A DNA stretch of 64,000 nt from Methyloversatilis universalis EHg5. GTDB taxonomy: Bacteria > Pseudomonadota > Gammaproteobacteria > Burkholderiales > Rhodocyclaceae. How positions within the stretch are numbered: position 1 is the stretch's first letter; the number at the start of each line of letters is the position of its first letter. The stretch spans positions 1 through 64,000 of the forward strand of contig NZ_KB900539.1 of assembly GCF_000378945.1 (NCBI RefSeq), read 5' to 3'. A model generated the notes under the pieces. It was not told the DNA's origin. It saw only the letters and a list, made by a program, of their open reading frames with translations, and did no database searches. The translations under genes and the position numbers were made by a program. Below are positions 41,556 through 50,474 of this stretch, one piece after another.

Positions 41556-42675
41556 CCTTGTCCAGCGCGGCCTTGAAGCTGGCCACGGTGCGCTCGACGT
41601 TCTGCAGCTTGTCGAGGCCGAACAGGCCGATGCGGAAGGTGCGGAAATCCGCCGGCTCGTCGCACTGCAGCGGCACGCCGGCGGCGATCTGCATGCCTTG
41701 CGCGACGAATTTCTTGCCGGTCTGGATGTCCGGATCGCTGGTGTAGCTCACCACCACGCACGGCGCCTTGAAGCCTTCGGCGGCGACGCTGTCGAAGCCC
41801 TTCGCTTCCAGCAGCGCGCGCACCTGGCGGCCCAGTTCGATCTGGTTGGCCTTCACCTTGTCGAAACCGTACTGCTCGGTTTCCAGCATCACCTTGCGCA
41901 GCTGCACCAGACCATCGGTCGGCATGGTGGCGTGATAGGCGTGGCCGCCGTTCTCGTACGCTTCCATGATCTGCAGCCACTTCTTCAGGTCGGCCGCGTA
42001 GCTGGTGCTGGTGGTCGAATCGATGCGTGCGCGGGCGCGTTCGCCCAGCATGACCAGACCGGCGCAGGGCGAACCGCTCCAGCCCTTCTGCGGCGCCGAC
42101 ACCACGACGTCGATGCCGAGCGCGGCCATGTCCACCCACAGCGTGCCAGCGGCGATCGCGTCGAGCACGAACAGGCCATCGACTTCACGCACCGCGGCGG
42201 CGACTTCGCGCAGGTAGTCGTCCGGCAGCAGCATGCCGGCCGAGGTTTCGACCTGCGGCGCGAACACCACCGCCGGCTTCTGTTCGAGGATGGCGGCGAC
42301 CACTTCCTTGACCGGCACCGGCGCGAAGGCCTTCTGCGAGCCCGGCTCGGGCTGGCGCGCCTTCAGCACGATCTGTTCGGACGGGATGCGGCCCATGTCG
42401 AAGATCTGGGTCCAGCGGAAGCTGAACCAGCCGTTGCGGATCACCATCACCTTCTGGTCGGTGGCGAACTGGCGCGCGACGGCTTCCATGCCGAAGGTGC
42501 CGCTGCCGGGCACGACGACCGCGGCCTTGGCGTTGTAGACCTGCTTCAGTACGCGCGAAATGTCCTTCATGACGCCCTGGAAGGCGGCGGACATGTGGTT
42601 CAGCGCGCGGTCGGTGTAGACGACCGAATATTCGAGCAGTCCATCGGGATCGACATTGGGCAGAAGGCCGGACAC
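41545..42675 (-). CDS. class V aminotransferase (alanine/serine-glyoxylate type)
   Basis: This PLP enzyme probably transfers an amino group to glyoxylate or a similar oxo acid. The 376-residue protein has the class V fold signatures: PGSGTFGMEAVARQF, D172 in FVLDAIAAG, and the PLP lysine K197 in SAPQKGWSG. It belongs to the alanine-glyoxylate aminotransferase-like group. Beside cbbZ and RuBisCO, a role in turning photorespiratory glyoxylate into glycine is attractive, though serine-cycle or other roles are possible. It is a single-gene unit convergent with the diguanylate cyclase. The exact donor cannot be read from the sequence. Confidence 0.82.
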   Translation of the reverse strand: MSGLLPNVDPDGLLEYSVVYTDRALNHMSAAFQGVMKDISRVLKQVYNAKAAVVVPGSGTFGMEAVARQFATDQKVMVIRNGWFSFRWTQIFDMGRIPSEQIVLKARQPEPGSQKAFAPVPVKEVVAAILEQKPAVVFAPQVETSAGMLLPDDYLREVAAAVREVDGLFVLDAIAAGTLWVDMAALGIDVVVSAPQKGWSGSPCAGLVMLGERARARIDSTTSTSYAADLKKWLQIMEAYENGGHAYHATMPTDGLVQLRKVMLETEQYGFDKVKANQIELGRQVRALLEAKGFDSVAAEGFKAPCVVVSYTSDPDIQTGKKFVAQGMQIAAGVPLQCDEPADFRTFRIGLFGLDKLQNVERTVASFKAALDKVTG

Positions 42676-43016
42676 GGTGATCTCTCCGTTTCAGTGGGGT
42701 AGACGACAGATTTGCACCCCCGCTTGTGGCGGCGGCTGGACAGAACCTGCGGGCATTCGCGCGGCTCAGGTCCGCACGAAGGGCCTGAATTCTAATCCAC
42801 CGGGGCGGGTTGCCGGAATGTCGGGTTTCCGTTGTGGCGCCATAACCCGCCTGTTTCCGCGCCCGCAGCCGCCGCGCCGGCCGGAAGCTGGCTGACCACT
42901 GCAAACAGGGCTTCCGCCAACGGGTGGAAAGTGGAAGACAGCCTTCCATCGCGCCTTGACGACCGGCAGCGATCCATCCACGTCCATGCATATCTTTTCC
43001 GATACGGAACAAGGCC

Positions 43017-43030
43017 TTGATCTGTATCAA
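43017..43030. promoter_or_regulatory. perfect FNR/Anr-type box upstream of hupS
   Basis: TTGAT-CTGT-ATCAA matches the FNR consensus TTGAT-N4-ATCAA at all ten specified positions. It lies about 200 bases before the hydrogenase small-subunit gene and suggests oxygen-responsive activation or repression in addition to H2 control. Confidence 0.75.
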
Positions 43031-43059
43031 TATTCTTGTTGCAGCGCAGAAAAACCGGC

Positions 43060-43076
43060 TGGCCCGCAACTTGTTA
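43060..43076 (+). promoter_or_regulatory. weak sigma-54 promoter candidate for hupS
   Basis: TGGCCCG-CAAC-TTGT has the GG at 43061-43062, ten bases, then GT where consensus has GC. The spacing is right and two specified bases differ. The cluster encodes HupR/HoxA, a sigma-54 activator with GAFTGA, so a -24/-12 promoter is expected here. The assignment is tentative. Confidence 0.45.
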
Positions 43077-43227
43077 GTAATCAACGCCACCTGTGCGCAT
43101 CGCACCGTCGACTGACGCATTGAAAGGTGGGACGGGTCCGTTCGCGCACAGGCTCACCGGAATCGCGGCGTGCGTACAGCGAGGGTGATGGGCCGCTGAC
43201 AACAAGAAGCACAGGAGAGAGACCAGG

Positions 43228-44313
43228 ATGGAAACCTTCTATGAGGTGATGCGCCGGCAGGGCATCTCGCGCCGCAGTTTCCTGAAGTACTGTTCGTTGA
43301 CCGCCACGTCGCTCGGGCTCGGTCCGGCCTTCGTGCCGCAGATCGCCCACGCGATGGAAACCAAGCCGCGCACCCCGGTGCTGTGGCTGCACGGTCTGGA
43401 ATGCACCTGCTGTTCCGAATCCTTCATCCGCTCGGCCCACCCGCTGGCGAAGGACGTGGTGCTGTCGATGATCTCGCTCGACTACGACGACACGCTGATG
43501 GCGGCCGCAGGCCACCAGGCGGAGGCGATCCTCGAAGAGATCATGACCAAGTACAAGGGCAACTACATCCTGGCGGTCGAGGGCAACCCGCCGCTGAACC
43601 AGGATGGCATGAGCTGCATCATCGGCGGCAAGCCCTTCATCGACCAGTTGAAGCACGTGGCCAAGGACGCCAAGGCCATCATTTCCTGGGGCTCCTGTGC
43701 CAGCTGGGGCTGCGTGCAGGCGGCCAAGCCGAATCCGACCCAGGCCACGCCGGTGCACAAGGTCATTTTCGACAAGCCCATCATCAAGGTGCCGGGCTGC
43801 CCGCCGATCGCCGAAGTGATGACCGGCGTCATCACCTACATGCTCACCTTCGACCGCATCCCGGAACTGGACCGCCAGGGCCGGCCGAAGATGTTCTACA
43901 GCCAGCGCATCCACGACAAGTGCTACCGCCGTCCGCACTTCGACGCCGGCCAGTTCGTCGAGGCCTGGGACGACGAGTCCGCGCGCAAGGGCTACTGCCT
44001 CTACAAGGTCGGCTGCAAGGGCCCGACCACCTACAACGCCTGTTCCACCGTGCAGTGGAACGAGGGCACCAGCTTCCCGATCAAGGCCGGCCACGGCTGC
44101 ATCGGCTGCTCGGAAGACGGCTTCTGGGACAAGGGCTCGTTCTACGACCGCCTGACCGACATCCACCAGTTCGGCATTGAGGCCAATGCGGACCAGGTCG
44201 GCGCCACTGCGGCCGGCGTGGTCGGTGCGGCGGTCGCGGCCCACGCAGCGGTGTCGGCGATCAAGCGCGCCTCGCACAAGCAGGACAGCGCCACCACCAC
44301 CGCCGACCACTGA
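43228..44313 (+). CDS. hupS: O2-tolerant [NiFe]-hydrogenase small subunit
   Basis: This iron-sulfur subunit carries electrons from the NiFe site to cytochrome b at the periplasmic side of the membrane. The 361-residue precursor has a twin-arginine signal (SRRSFLK, R15-R16; likely cleavage after A42), so the folded dimer is exported by Tat. Cysteines C59, C61 and C62 (ECTCCSESF), with GSCAS and SWGCVQ further on, give the six-cysteine pattern of the [4Fe-3S] proximal cluster of group 1d enzymes. The medial and distal cluster residues are also present ([13 protein letters not shown]). A C-terminal hydrophobic helix (about 325-345) anchors it in the membrane. It closely resembles R. eutropha HoxK. 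Confidence 0.97.
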   Translation: METFYEVMRRQGISRRSFLKYCSLTATSLGLGPAFVPQIAHAMETKPRTPVLWLHGLECTCCSESFIRSAHPLAKDVVLSMISLDYDDTLMAAAGHQAEAILEEIMTKYKGNYILAVEGNPPLNQDGMSCIIGGKPFIDQLKHVAKDAKAIISWGSCASWGCVQAAKPNPTQATPVHKVIFDKPIIKVPGCPPIAEVMTGVITYMLTFDRIPELDRQGRPKMFYSQRIHDKCYRRPHFDAGQFVEAWDDESARKGYCLYKVGCKGPTTYNACSTVQWNEGTSFPIKAGHGCIGCSEDGFWDKGSFYDRLTDIHQFGIEANADQVGATAAGVVGAAVAAHAAVSAIKRASHKQDSATTTADH

Positions 44314-44384
44314 TCGCGAACCCCGCAGGCGCGCGGCCGTAAGCGGCCGCGCCGGCGGGCCCTGTTCCAGCAAAGGATACGAAG

Positions 44385-46241
44385 ATGGGTGCTTACGAAA
44401 CGCAAGGTTTCAAGATGGACAACTCCGGTCGGCGCATCGTCGTCGACCCGGTCACGCGCATCGAAGGTCACATGCGCTGTGAAGTGAATGTGGACAGCAA
44501 CAATGTCATCCGCAACGCGGTGTCGACCGGCACCATGTGGCGCGGCCTCGAAGTGATCCTGAAGGGCCGCGATCCGCGCGACGCCTGGGCCTTCGTCGAG
44601 CGCATCTGCGGCGTCTGTACCGGCTGTCACGCACTGACTTCGGTGCGCGCGGTGGAAGACGCGCTGGGCATCAAGATTCCGCTGAATGCCCACCTGATCC
44701 GCGAAATGATGGCGAAGACGCTGCAGGTGCATGACCACGCGGTGCACTTCTACCACCTGCACGCGCTCGACTGGGTGGATGTCGTGTCGGCGCTGAAGGC
44801 CGATCCGAAGAAAACCAGCGAACTGCAGCAGATGGTGTCGCCGTCGCACCCGCTGTCCTCGCCCGGCTATTTCCGCGACATCCAGAACCGGCTGAAGAAG
44901 TTCGTCGAAAGCGGCCAGCTCGGTCCCTTCATGAACGGCTACTGGGGCAGCAAGGCCTATGTGCTGCCGCCGGAAGCCAACCTGATGGCGGTCACCCACT
45001 ACCTCGAAGCACTCGACCTGCAGAAGGAATGGGTCAAGGTGCACACCATCTTCGGCGGCAAGAACCCGCACCCGAACTACCTGGTGGGCGGCGTGCCGTG
45101 CGCGATCAACATCGACGGCGACGGCGCCGCCGGTGCGCCGATCAACATGGAGCGGCTGAACTTCGTCGAAGCCCGCATCAAGGAGATGATCGAGTTCAAC
45201 AACAACGTCTATGTACCGGACGTGCTCGCCATCGGAACGATCTACAAGCAGGCCGGCTGGCTGTACGGCGGAGGCCTGTCGGCGACCAACGTGGCCGACT
45301 ACGGCACCTACGAGAAGGTGCCCTACGACCACAGCACGCATCAGCTGCCGGGCGGCGTCATCCTGAACGGCAACTGGGACGAGATCCACGAAATCGACCC
45401 GCGTGACCCGGAGCAGGTGCAGGAATTCGTCGCCCACAGCTGGTACAAGTACGCCGACGAATCCAAGGGTCTGCACCCGTGGGACGGCGTGACCGAGCCG
45501 AACTACGTGCTGGGCGCCAACACCAAGGGTTCGCGCACCAACATCGAGGAAATCGACGAAGGCGCGAAGTACTCGTGGATCAAGTCGCCGCGCTGGCGCG
45601 GCCATGCGGTCGAGGTCGGCCCGCTGTCGCGCTACATCCTCGGCTATGCGCACGCCGCCAAGGGCAACAAGTGGTGCCAGCGCGTGAAGCAGCAGGTGGA
45701 TGAGTCGGCGGTGGCGATCAACAGCGCCATCCCGAAGGCGCTCGGCCTGCCGGAAACCCATTTCACCGCCAAGCAGCTGCTGCCCACGACCATCGGCCGC
45801 ACGCTGGCCCGCGCGCTGGAAAGCCAGTACGCCGCCGAAATGATGTATGACGATTACAAGCAGCTGATCGACAACATCAAGGCCGGCGACCGCAGCACCG
45901 CCAACGTCGAGAAGTGGGACCCGAAGACCTGGCCGAAGGAAGCCAAGGGCGTGGGCACCGTGGCCGCACCGCGCGGCATGCTGGGCCACTGGATCCGCAT
46001 CAAGGACGGCCGCATCGAGAACTACCAGTGCGTCGTGCCGACCACCTGGAACGGCAGCCCGCGCGACACCAAGGGCCAGATCGGCGCCTTCGAGGCCAGC
46101 CTGATGAACACGCCGATGGTGAATCCGGAACAGCCGGTGGAAATCCTGCGCACCCTGCATTCCTTCGACCCCTGCCTCGCCTGCTCGACGCACGTGATGA
46201 GCGAGGACGGCCAGGAACTGACCACGGTGAAGGTGCGCTGA
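44385..46241 (+). CDS. hupL: [NiFe]-hydrogenase large subunit (group 1d)
   Basis: This is the catalytic subunit holding the NiFe(CN)2CO site that splits H2. The 618-residue protein has [11 protein letters not shown] (R73; C75 and C78) and, near the end, DPCLACSTH (C597, C600, H603). Fifteen residues follow H603 and would be cut off by the HupD protease after nickel insertion. There is no signal peptide, so it rides with the small subunit through Tat. The sequence resembles R. eutropha HoxG. It lies 71 bases downstream of hupS in the same operon. Confidence 0.97.
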   Translation: MGAYETQGFKMDNSGRRIVVDPVTRIEGHMRCEVNVDSNNVIRNAVSTGTMWRGLEVILKGRDPRDAWAFVERICGVCTGCHALTSVRAVEDALGIKIPLNAHLIREMMAKTLQVHDHAVHFYHLHALDWVDVVSALKADPKKTSELQQMVSPSHPLSSPGYFRDIQNRLKKFVESGQLGPFMNGYWGSKAYVLPPEANLMAVTHYLEALDLQKEWVKVHTIFGGKNPHPNYLVGGVPCAINIDGDGAAGAPINMERLNFVEARIKEMIEFNNNVYVPDVLAIGTIYKQAGWLYGGGLSATNVADYGTYEKVPYDHSTHQLPGGVILNGNWDEIHEIDPRDPEQVQEFVAHSWYKYADESKGLHPWDGVTEPNYVLGANTKGSRTNIEEIDEGAKYSWIKSPRWRGHAVEVGPLSRYILGYAHAAKGNKWCQRVKQQVDESAVAINSAIPKALGLPETHFTAKQLLPTTIGRTLARALESQYAAEMMYDDYKQLIDNIKAGDRSTANVEKWDPKTWPKEAKGVGTVAAPRGMLGHWIRIKDGRIENYQCVVPTTWNGSPRDTKGQIGAFEASLMNTPMVNPEQPVEILRTLHSFDPCLACSTHVMSEDGQELTTVKVR

Positions 46242-46276
46242 AGCGCGCCCACGACATAACGAAATCAGGAGGAAAC

Positions 46277-46867
46277 ATGAATACGTCCCTCGTTCGCCGC
46301 GCAGCCGTCGCGGCCGCTCTGGCCGCCGCCGCCGGCGTCGCCCAGGCACATGAAGGCCACGGCGCCCACGGTCTGGCCGCTGGCCTGGCCCACCCGTTTG
46401 CCGGTGCCGATCACCTGCTGGCGATGATTGCGGTCGGCGTGTGGTCGGCGGCGGCCCTGCCGGCCGCGCAGCGCCTGGCTGGCCCGGCCTTCTTTCTGAT
46501 CGCGCTGCTGGCCGGTGCCTTCATCGGCGTGCAGACCGGCGCCGGCGGCTTCGTCGAAGCCGGTGTCGCGCTGAGCGTCGCTGCGCTGGGCGTGCTGCTG
46601 CTCGGCCGCGGCCGACTGCCGGCCACCGTCGGCTTCGCGCTGGTCGCCGCCGCTGGTGCGCTGCACGGCGTGGCGCACGGTGCCGAATGGGCCGCCGGTA
46701 GTTCGTTCGCCGCCTACGCCGCAGGCTTCGTCGCCGGCTCGGCACTGCTGCACGCCGCCGGTCTCGTGGCCGGCAGCTGGCTGGCCCGCGTGCCGGCCTG
46801 GCTGTGGCGCGTGCAGGCCGCCGGTGTCGGTGCGGCCGGCCTGTTCATGTTCGCGTCGCGCATCTGA
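46277..46867 (+). CDS. hupE: HupE/UreJ-family nickel permease
   Basis: HupE proteins are thought to bring nickel into the cell for hydrogenase maturation. The 196-residue protein starts with a signal-like hydrophobic segment ending AQAHEGHGAHG. It also has the HPFAGADHLLAM motif (His and Asp probably bind metal) and about six membrane helices. The start at ATG 46277 has AGGAGG just before it. The R. eutropha hoxK-G-Z block has no gene at this place, so this is a small difference in order. A role in Ni supply is inferred from family and location. Confidence 0.92.
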   Translation: MNTSLVRRAAVAAALAAAAGVAQAHEGHGAHGLAAGLAHPFAGADHLLAMIAVGVWSAAALPAAQRLAGPAFFLIALLAGAFIGVQTGAGGFVEAGVALSVAALGVLLLGRGRLPATVGFALVAAAGALHGVAHGAEWAAGSSFAAYAAGFVAGSALLHAAGLVAGSWLARVPAWLWRVQAAGVGAAGLFMFASRI

Positions 46868-46892
46868 AGCACCCAACCGCGGGAGACGACAG

Positions 46893-47624
46893 ATGTCCGC
46901 CACCACTTCAGAAAAGCTGTCCCACGCCACCGGCATCGATGACGGAGCGGTCGCCCACGGCCGCTCGATCAAGTCGGTCTATGTGTACGAGGCGCCGGTC
47001 CGCATCTGGCACTGGATCAACGCACTCGCCATCACGGTGCTTGCGCTGACCGGCTACTTCATCGGTTCGCCGCTGCCCACCCAGCCGGGTGAAGCCAGCG
47101 CGAACTACCTGATGGGCTATATCCGCTTCGCCCACTTCGCCGCCGGCTACCTGCTGGCGGTGGGGCTGATCGGCCGCATCTACTGGGCCATCGTCGGCAA
47201 TCACCATGCCCGCGAGCTGTTCTGGGTACCGCTGCTCACCCGCGCCTACTGGGTCGAGGTGTTCGGCATGCTCAAGTGGTATGCCTTCGTGAGCGCGCGT
47301 CCCGGGCGCTATGTCGGCCACAACCCGCTGGCGCGCTTCGCCATGTTCTTCGGCTACCTGCTGCTCACGCTGTTCATGATCTGCACCGGCTTCGCGCTGT
47401 ACGGCGAAGGCGCGCAGATGGGCTCGTGGCAGGAGCGGATGTTCGGCTGGGTGATTCCGCTGATGGGTCAGTCGCAGGACGTGCATACCTGGCACCACCT
47501 CGGCATGTGGGCGCTCATCGTGTTCGTCATCCTGCACGTCTATGCGGCCATCCGCGAAGACATCATGGGTCGCTCCAGCGTGGTGAGCACCATGATTTCC
47601 GGCCACCGCACCTTCAAGGACTGA
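46893..47624 (+). CDS. hupC: b-type cytochrome subunit of the membrane-bound hydrogenase
   Basis: This diheme cytochrome b anchors the hydrogenase dimer and passes electrons to quinone. The 243-residue protein has four transmembrane helices with heme-ligand histidines in RIWHWINAL, RFAHFAAGYLL and HTWHHLGMW, and ILHVYAA near the end. It corresponds to HoxZ/HyaC. The frame is open upstream, but the start is ATG 46893 (MSATTSEKL), 26 bases after hupE. Confidence 0.95.
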   Translation: MSATTSEKLSHATGIDDGAVAHGRSIKSVYVYEAPVRIWHWINALAITVLALTGYFIGSPLPTQPGEASANYLMGYIRFAHFAAGYLLAVGLIGRIYWAIVGNHHARELFWVPLLTRAYWVEVFGMLKWYAFVSARPGRYVGHNPLARFAMFFGYLLLTLFMICTGFALYGEGAQMGSWQERMFGWVIPLMGQSQDVHTWHHLGMWALIVFVILHVYAAIREDIMGRSSVVSTMISGHRTFKD

Positions 47625-47700
47625 AACAGTGTCCGCGGCTCCCGCTCCCGCGCGCGCCGCGGCACCTTCCACCGTCTCCTCAAGAGAAAGAAGGCTCGTT

Positions 47701-48045
47701 GTGCACCCCTTGCGTCCCGGTTCGTCACGTCGTTCGCACCCGCCTGCGGGCATTCCGGTGCGGGCGCCGTGGCATCCGGGACGATTTCTTCAGCACAACT
47801 ACCTTTCTCCCATCGGCATGTCGCAGAGCGAGGCTGCACGCGCGCTCGGCATGTCGCGCCGCCGTCTGCACGAAATCGTGCATGGCCAGCGCGCGATGAC
47901 GCCCGACACCGCCATTCGCTGTGCCCTGCTGTTCGGCACCGACGCCGCCTTCTGGCTCGCGCTGCAGTCGGCCTGGGACAGCTTCCACGCCTGGAAGGCG
48001 CTGCGCGCCACGCCTGACGCCACGCTTCCGCGCGGCGCCCACTGA
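47701..48045 (+). CDS. HigA-like HTH protein inside the hydrogenase operon
   Basis: The C-terminal ~85 residues match HigA-type antitoxins: HPGRFLQHNYLSPIGMSQ, then the HTH MSQSEAARALGMSRRRLHEI, then HGQRAMTPDTAIRCALLFGT and FWLALQSAWD. No HigB toxin gene is adjacent, so it is more likely a regulator than an addiction module (inference). I choose GTG 47701, six bases after AAGAAGG (114 residues). The frame opens at GTG 47629, giving 138 residues with a Pro/Ala-rich N-terminus. It lies between hupC and hupD, where hox clusters usually have no gene. Confidence 0.75.
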   Translation: MHPLRPGSSRRSHPPAGIPVRAPWHPGRFLQHNYLSPIGMSQSEAARALGMSRRRLHEIVHGQRAMTPDTAIRCALLFGTDAAFWLALQSAWDSFHAWKALRATPDATLPRGAH

Positions 48046-48067
48046 TTTTTTCCGAGGTATTGCGACG

Positions 48068-48742
48068 ATGAACACCACTCCGTCCGAAACCGCCTGTCAC
48101 CGCCCTGGTGACACCCTGGTCGTGCTCGGCATCGGCAACGTGCTGTGGGCCGACGAGGGCTTCGGCGTGCGCTGTGTCGAAGCGCTGCAGCAGCGCTGGG
48201 AATTCGCGCCCGAAGAAGGCATCGAGGTGCAGCTGATCGACGGCGGCACCCAGGGCCTCTACCTGGTGCAGCACGTGCAGTCGGCCGACTGCCTGCTCAT
48301 ATTCGATGCCATCGACTACGGGCTGGAGCCGGGCACCATCAAGTGCATCGCCAACGACGACGTGCCCCGCTTCATGGGCGCGAAGAAGATGAGCCTGCAC
48401 CAGACCGGCTTCCAGGAAGTGCTGTCGCTGGCCCAGCTCACCGGCCGCTATCCGCGCGAAGTGCTGCTGATCGGCTGCCAGCCGGAAGAGCTGGAGGACT
48501 ACGGCGGCAGCCTGCGCCCGACCGTCCGTCGCGCGCTGGAAGACGCACTGCAGATCGGGCTGGATACGCTGCGCCGCTGGGGCGCCGGCCCGCAGCCGCG
48601 CAGCACGCCGCTCACCGTGCGCGAATGCATCACCTTCGCCGAACTGGGGCTGGAGCGCTACGAGGATGAACGCCCGGCCGAAGACCTCGCCTGCCGCAGC
48701 GGCGACGCCCGCTTCTTCCCGACCACCGCGGCGGAGGGCTGA
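48068..48742 (+). CDS. hupD: hydrogenase maturation endopeptidase HupD (HoxM/HyaD)
   Basis: The protease trims the C-terminal tail of HupL once nickel is in place. The 224-residue protein shows the metal-recognition acidic and His residues: GIGNVLWADEGFGVR (Glu), FDAIDYG (Asp) and MSLHQTGF (His). The start is ATG 48068 (MNTTPSETA); the frame is open further upstream but without homology. A tail beyond about residue 185 is longer than in many relatives. It follows the HTH gene by 22 bases. Confidence 0.94.
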   Translation: MNTTPSETACHRPGDTLVVLGIGNVLWADEGFGVRCVEALQQRWEFAPEEGIEVQLIDGGTQGLYLVQHVQSADCLLIFDAIDYGLEPGTIKCIANDDVPRFMGAKKMSLHQTGFQEVLSLAQLTGRYPREVLLIGCQPEELEDYGGSLRPTVRRALEDALQIGLDTLRRWGAGPQPRSTPLTVRECITFAELGLERYEDERPAEDLACRSGDARFFPTTAAEG

Positions 48743-48745
48743 ACC

Positions 48746-49099
48746 ATGTGTCTGGGCATTCCGATGCAGGTGATGGCGGTCGAGCCGGGTCATGTGCGCT
48801 GCGTGGGCCGGCTGGGCCTGCGCCGCGTGCGCTCCGCGCTGGTGGGCGAGGTGGCGGTCGGTGACTGGCTGCTGGTGTTCCTCGACAGCGCGCAGGAGCG
48901 CATCAGCGTCGAGCGCGCGCGCGAGGTCGATGCCACGCTGGACATGATCGAGGCGGTCATGCAGGGCGAAGGCGGCGACGGCGATGCCGCCTTCGCCCTG
49001 CCGTCCGCGATGAGTGAAGAACAGCTGCGTGCGCTGTCTGGCGCCGCGGCCCGTAGCGAACACAGCCCTCAGGGCAGCCTTCTGGGAGAACCCGCATGA
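48746..49099 (+). CDS. hupF: HypC-paralogue chaperone HupF (HoxL)
   Basis: HupF/HoxL is a HypC-like chaperone dedicated to the membrane-bound enzyme; in R. eutropha HoxL serves the large subunit during aerobic maturation. The 117-residue protein starts MCLGIPMQVM, whose Cys2 is the essential residue. It has the OB-like core (GDWLLVFLDSAQERIS) and a longer C-terminal tail than hypC at 54861. It starts 3 bases after hupD and overlaps hupG by 4 bases (ATGA). Confidence 0.93.
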   Translation: MCLGIPMQVMAVEPGHVRCVGRLGLRRVRSALVGEVAVGDWLLVFLDSAQERISVERAREVDATLDMIEAVMQGEGGDGDAAFALPSAMSEEQLRALSGAAARSEHSPQGSLLGEPA

Positions 49100-49593
49100 G
49101 CATCGAACACGGCGCATCCGCGCCCATCGTCACGCTGCCGGTGGCTGCACCGGCCACCGCTTCGCCGCTGATCGAACGGCTGGTCAGCGCCCACGGCGCG
49201 CAGTGGCTTACCGCCGACATGGTGGCCGACTGGGCCGCTGCCGGGGGCGACCGCATCATCCTGCTCGCCGGCGACCCGGTGCGTTTCCCCGAGGCGCTGG
49301 ACGTGGCGGTGGTGCTGCCCGAACTGGTGGCGCAGTTCCCGCGCCGCTTCACGGTCGGTGTCGCCACCCGCGCGGACGAGGACGCCATTGCGAAGCGCTA
49401 CGGCTCCATCCGCTGGCCGGCGCTGGTGTTCGTGCGCGACGGCCAGTACGTCACCACCCTGTCCGGCATGCTGGACTGGGACGTCTATGTCGAACGGGTC
49501 GGCCTGGCGCTCACCATGCCCACCTCGCGCGCCCCCACGGTCGGCATTCCGGTGCGCAACGCCGGCGCCGCTTCCGAATCCTCCTGCCACTGA
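49096..49593 (+). CDS. hupG: thioredoxin-like hydrogenase chaperone HupG (HoxO/HyaE)
   Basis: HyaE-family proteins bind the Tat signal of the small subunit and delay export until it is mature. The 165-residue protein has a thioredoxin-like fold without the CxxC pair (RIILLAGDPVRFPEALDVAVV, then RWPALVFVRDGQYVTTLSGM). Its ATG lies within the hupF stop (ATGA). Together with HupH it forms the small-subunit quality-control pair typical of group 1d clusters. Confidence 0.9.
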   Translation: MSIEHGASAPIVTLPVAAPATASPLIERLVSAHGAQWLTADMVADWAAAGGDRIILLAGDPVRFPEALDVAVVLPELVAQFPRRFTVGVATRADEDAIAKRYGSIRWPALVFVRDGQYVTTLSGMLDWDVYVERVGLALTMPTSRAPTVGIPVRNAGAASESSCH

Positions 49594-49605
49594 ACGGAGT
49601 CCAAC

Positions 49606-50472
49606 GTGAAAGAGTTTCCGATTCCGGTCGCCGTCATCGGCCCCGGCACCCAGGTCGAAGATGAAACGCTGCAGTACATGAACATGCCGCAGGGCATGGA
49701 GACTTTCCGCCCGCCCATCCTGCCCGAGCCGGAAGAGCTGGTCGGCCACGAACAGGCGCATCTGGCGCTGCGCGACGTGCTGGCCTGCGTCGGCGAAACC
49801 CGCCTCGACGGCCGCAACCGCAGCATCGACCTGACCCGGCTGCCGCCGGACGACCTGAAGCTGATCAACCAGGTGATGGGCGAGGGCGAGGTGAGCGCCC
49901 AGGTGCGCACCGAAGGCGACACCGCCTGGCGGGTCGACGTGCAGGAATCGGTGTTCGCCGGCGTGTGGCGCGTCATCGTGACCGACGGCGGCCGCGTGCA
50001 GTCCGACACCATGGAAGTCGGCGCCATCCCGCACATCCTGCGCAGTTCGGCGGCAGACGACCTGTGGTTCTCGGTGCCGCGCTGGCAGGGCGCGCTGCCG
50101 CCCAACGTGCAGAACGCGCCGGCGCTGCTGGCCGAGATCGAGGACCAGTGGCGCGCATGGAAGCCGGGCCAGCCGGCGCACGTGGTGAATCTCACGCTGC
50201 TGCCGATGTCGCAGGAAGACATCGGCTTCATGGATCACCACCTCGGCACCGGCCGTGTGCTCATCCTGTCGCGTGGCTACGGCAACTGCCGCATCACCAA
50301 CACCCGCGTGCCCAACACCTGGCGCGTGGTCTATTACAACTCGCAGGACGTGGTCATCCTGAACACCGTCGAGGTGACCGCGTTGCCCGAGGTCGCGATG
50401 GCCGCGAAGGAGGATCTCGAAGATTCGTTCGAGCGTCTGACCGAAGTGCTGGCCTGGGTGGAAGGCGCCTGA
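49606..50472 (+). CDS. hupH: hydrogenase expression/formation protein HupH (HoxQ/HyaF)
   Basis: HyaF/HoxQ proteins help assemble the small subunit and its clusters. The 288-residue product begins at GTG 49606 (VKEFPIPV, with VIGPGTQ soon after). It has the family's central block (DLTRLPPDDLKLINQVMGEG, ESVFAGVWRV, EVGAIPH) and the highly conserved C-terminal stretch LSRGYGNCRITNT...WRVVYYNSQD. It is followed directly by the rubredoxin gene (2-base gap). Confidence 0.92.
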   Translation: MKEFPIPVAVIGPGTQVEDETLQYMNMPQGMETFRPPILPEPEELVGHEQAHLALRDVLACVGETRLDGRNRSIDLTRLPPDDLKLINQVMGEGEVSAQVRTEGDTAWRVDVQESVFAGVWRVIVTDGGRVQSDTMEVGAIPHILRSSAADDLWFSVPRWQGALPPNVQNAPALLAEIEDQWRAWKPGQPAHVVNLTLLPMSQEDIGFMDHHLGTGRVLILSRGYGNCRITNTRVPNTWRVVYYNSQDVVILNTVEVTALPEVAMAAKEDLEDSFERLTEVLAWVEGA

Positions 50473-50474
50473 TC

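Larger units (their letters stand above)
42676..43227. other. 552-base upstream region of the hydrogenase cluster
   Basis: I see no gene in this region. Its left part faces the aminotransferase start. The right part carries the FNR-type box (43017-43030) and a -24/-12-like element (43060-43076). The ribosome site of hupS (AGGAGAGAGACCAGG) is at the right end. The GC-rich middle (about 42830-42960) has nothing identifiable. Confidence 0.6.

Noticed and set aside
44142-46349. 735-codon open frame on the - strand over hupL
   Set aside because: hupL on the + strand is unmistakable. This frame is a compositional shadow without any family motif.
47629-48045. HigBA toxin-antitoxin module in the hydrogenase cluster
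   Set aside because: Only the HigA-like part is present. The flanking genes are hupC and hupD, and no HigB-sized gene lies on either strand.
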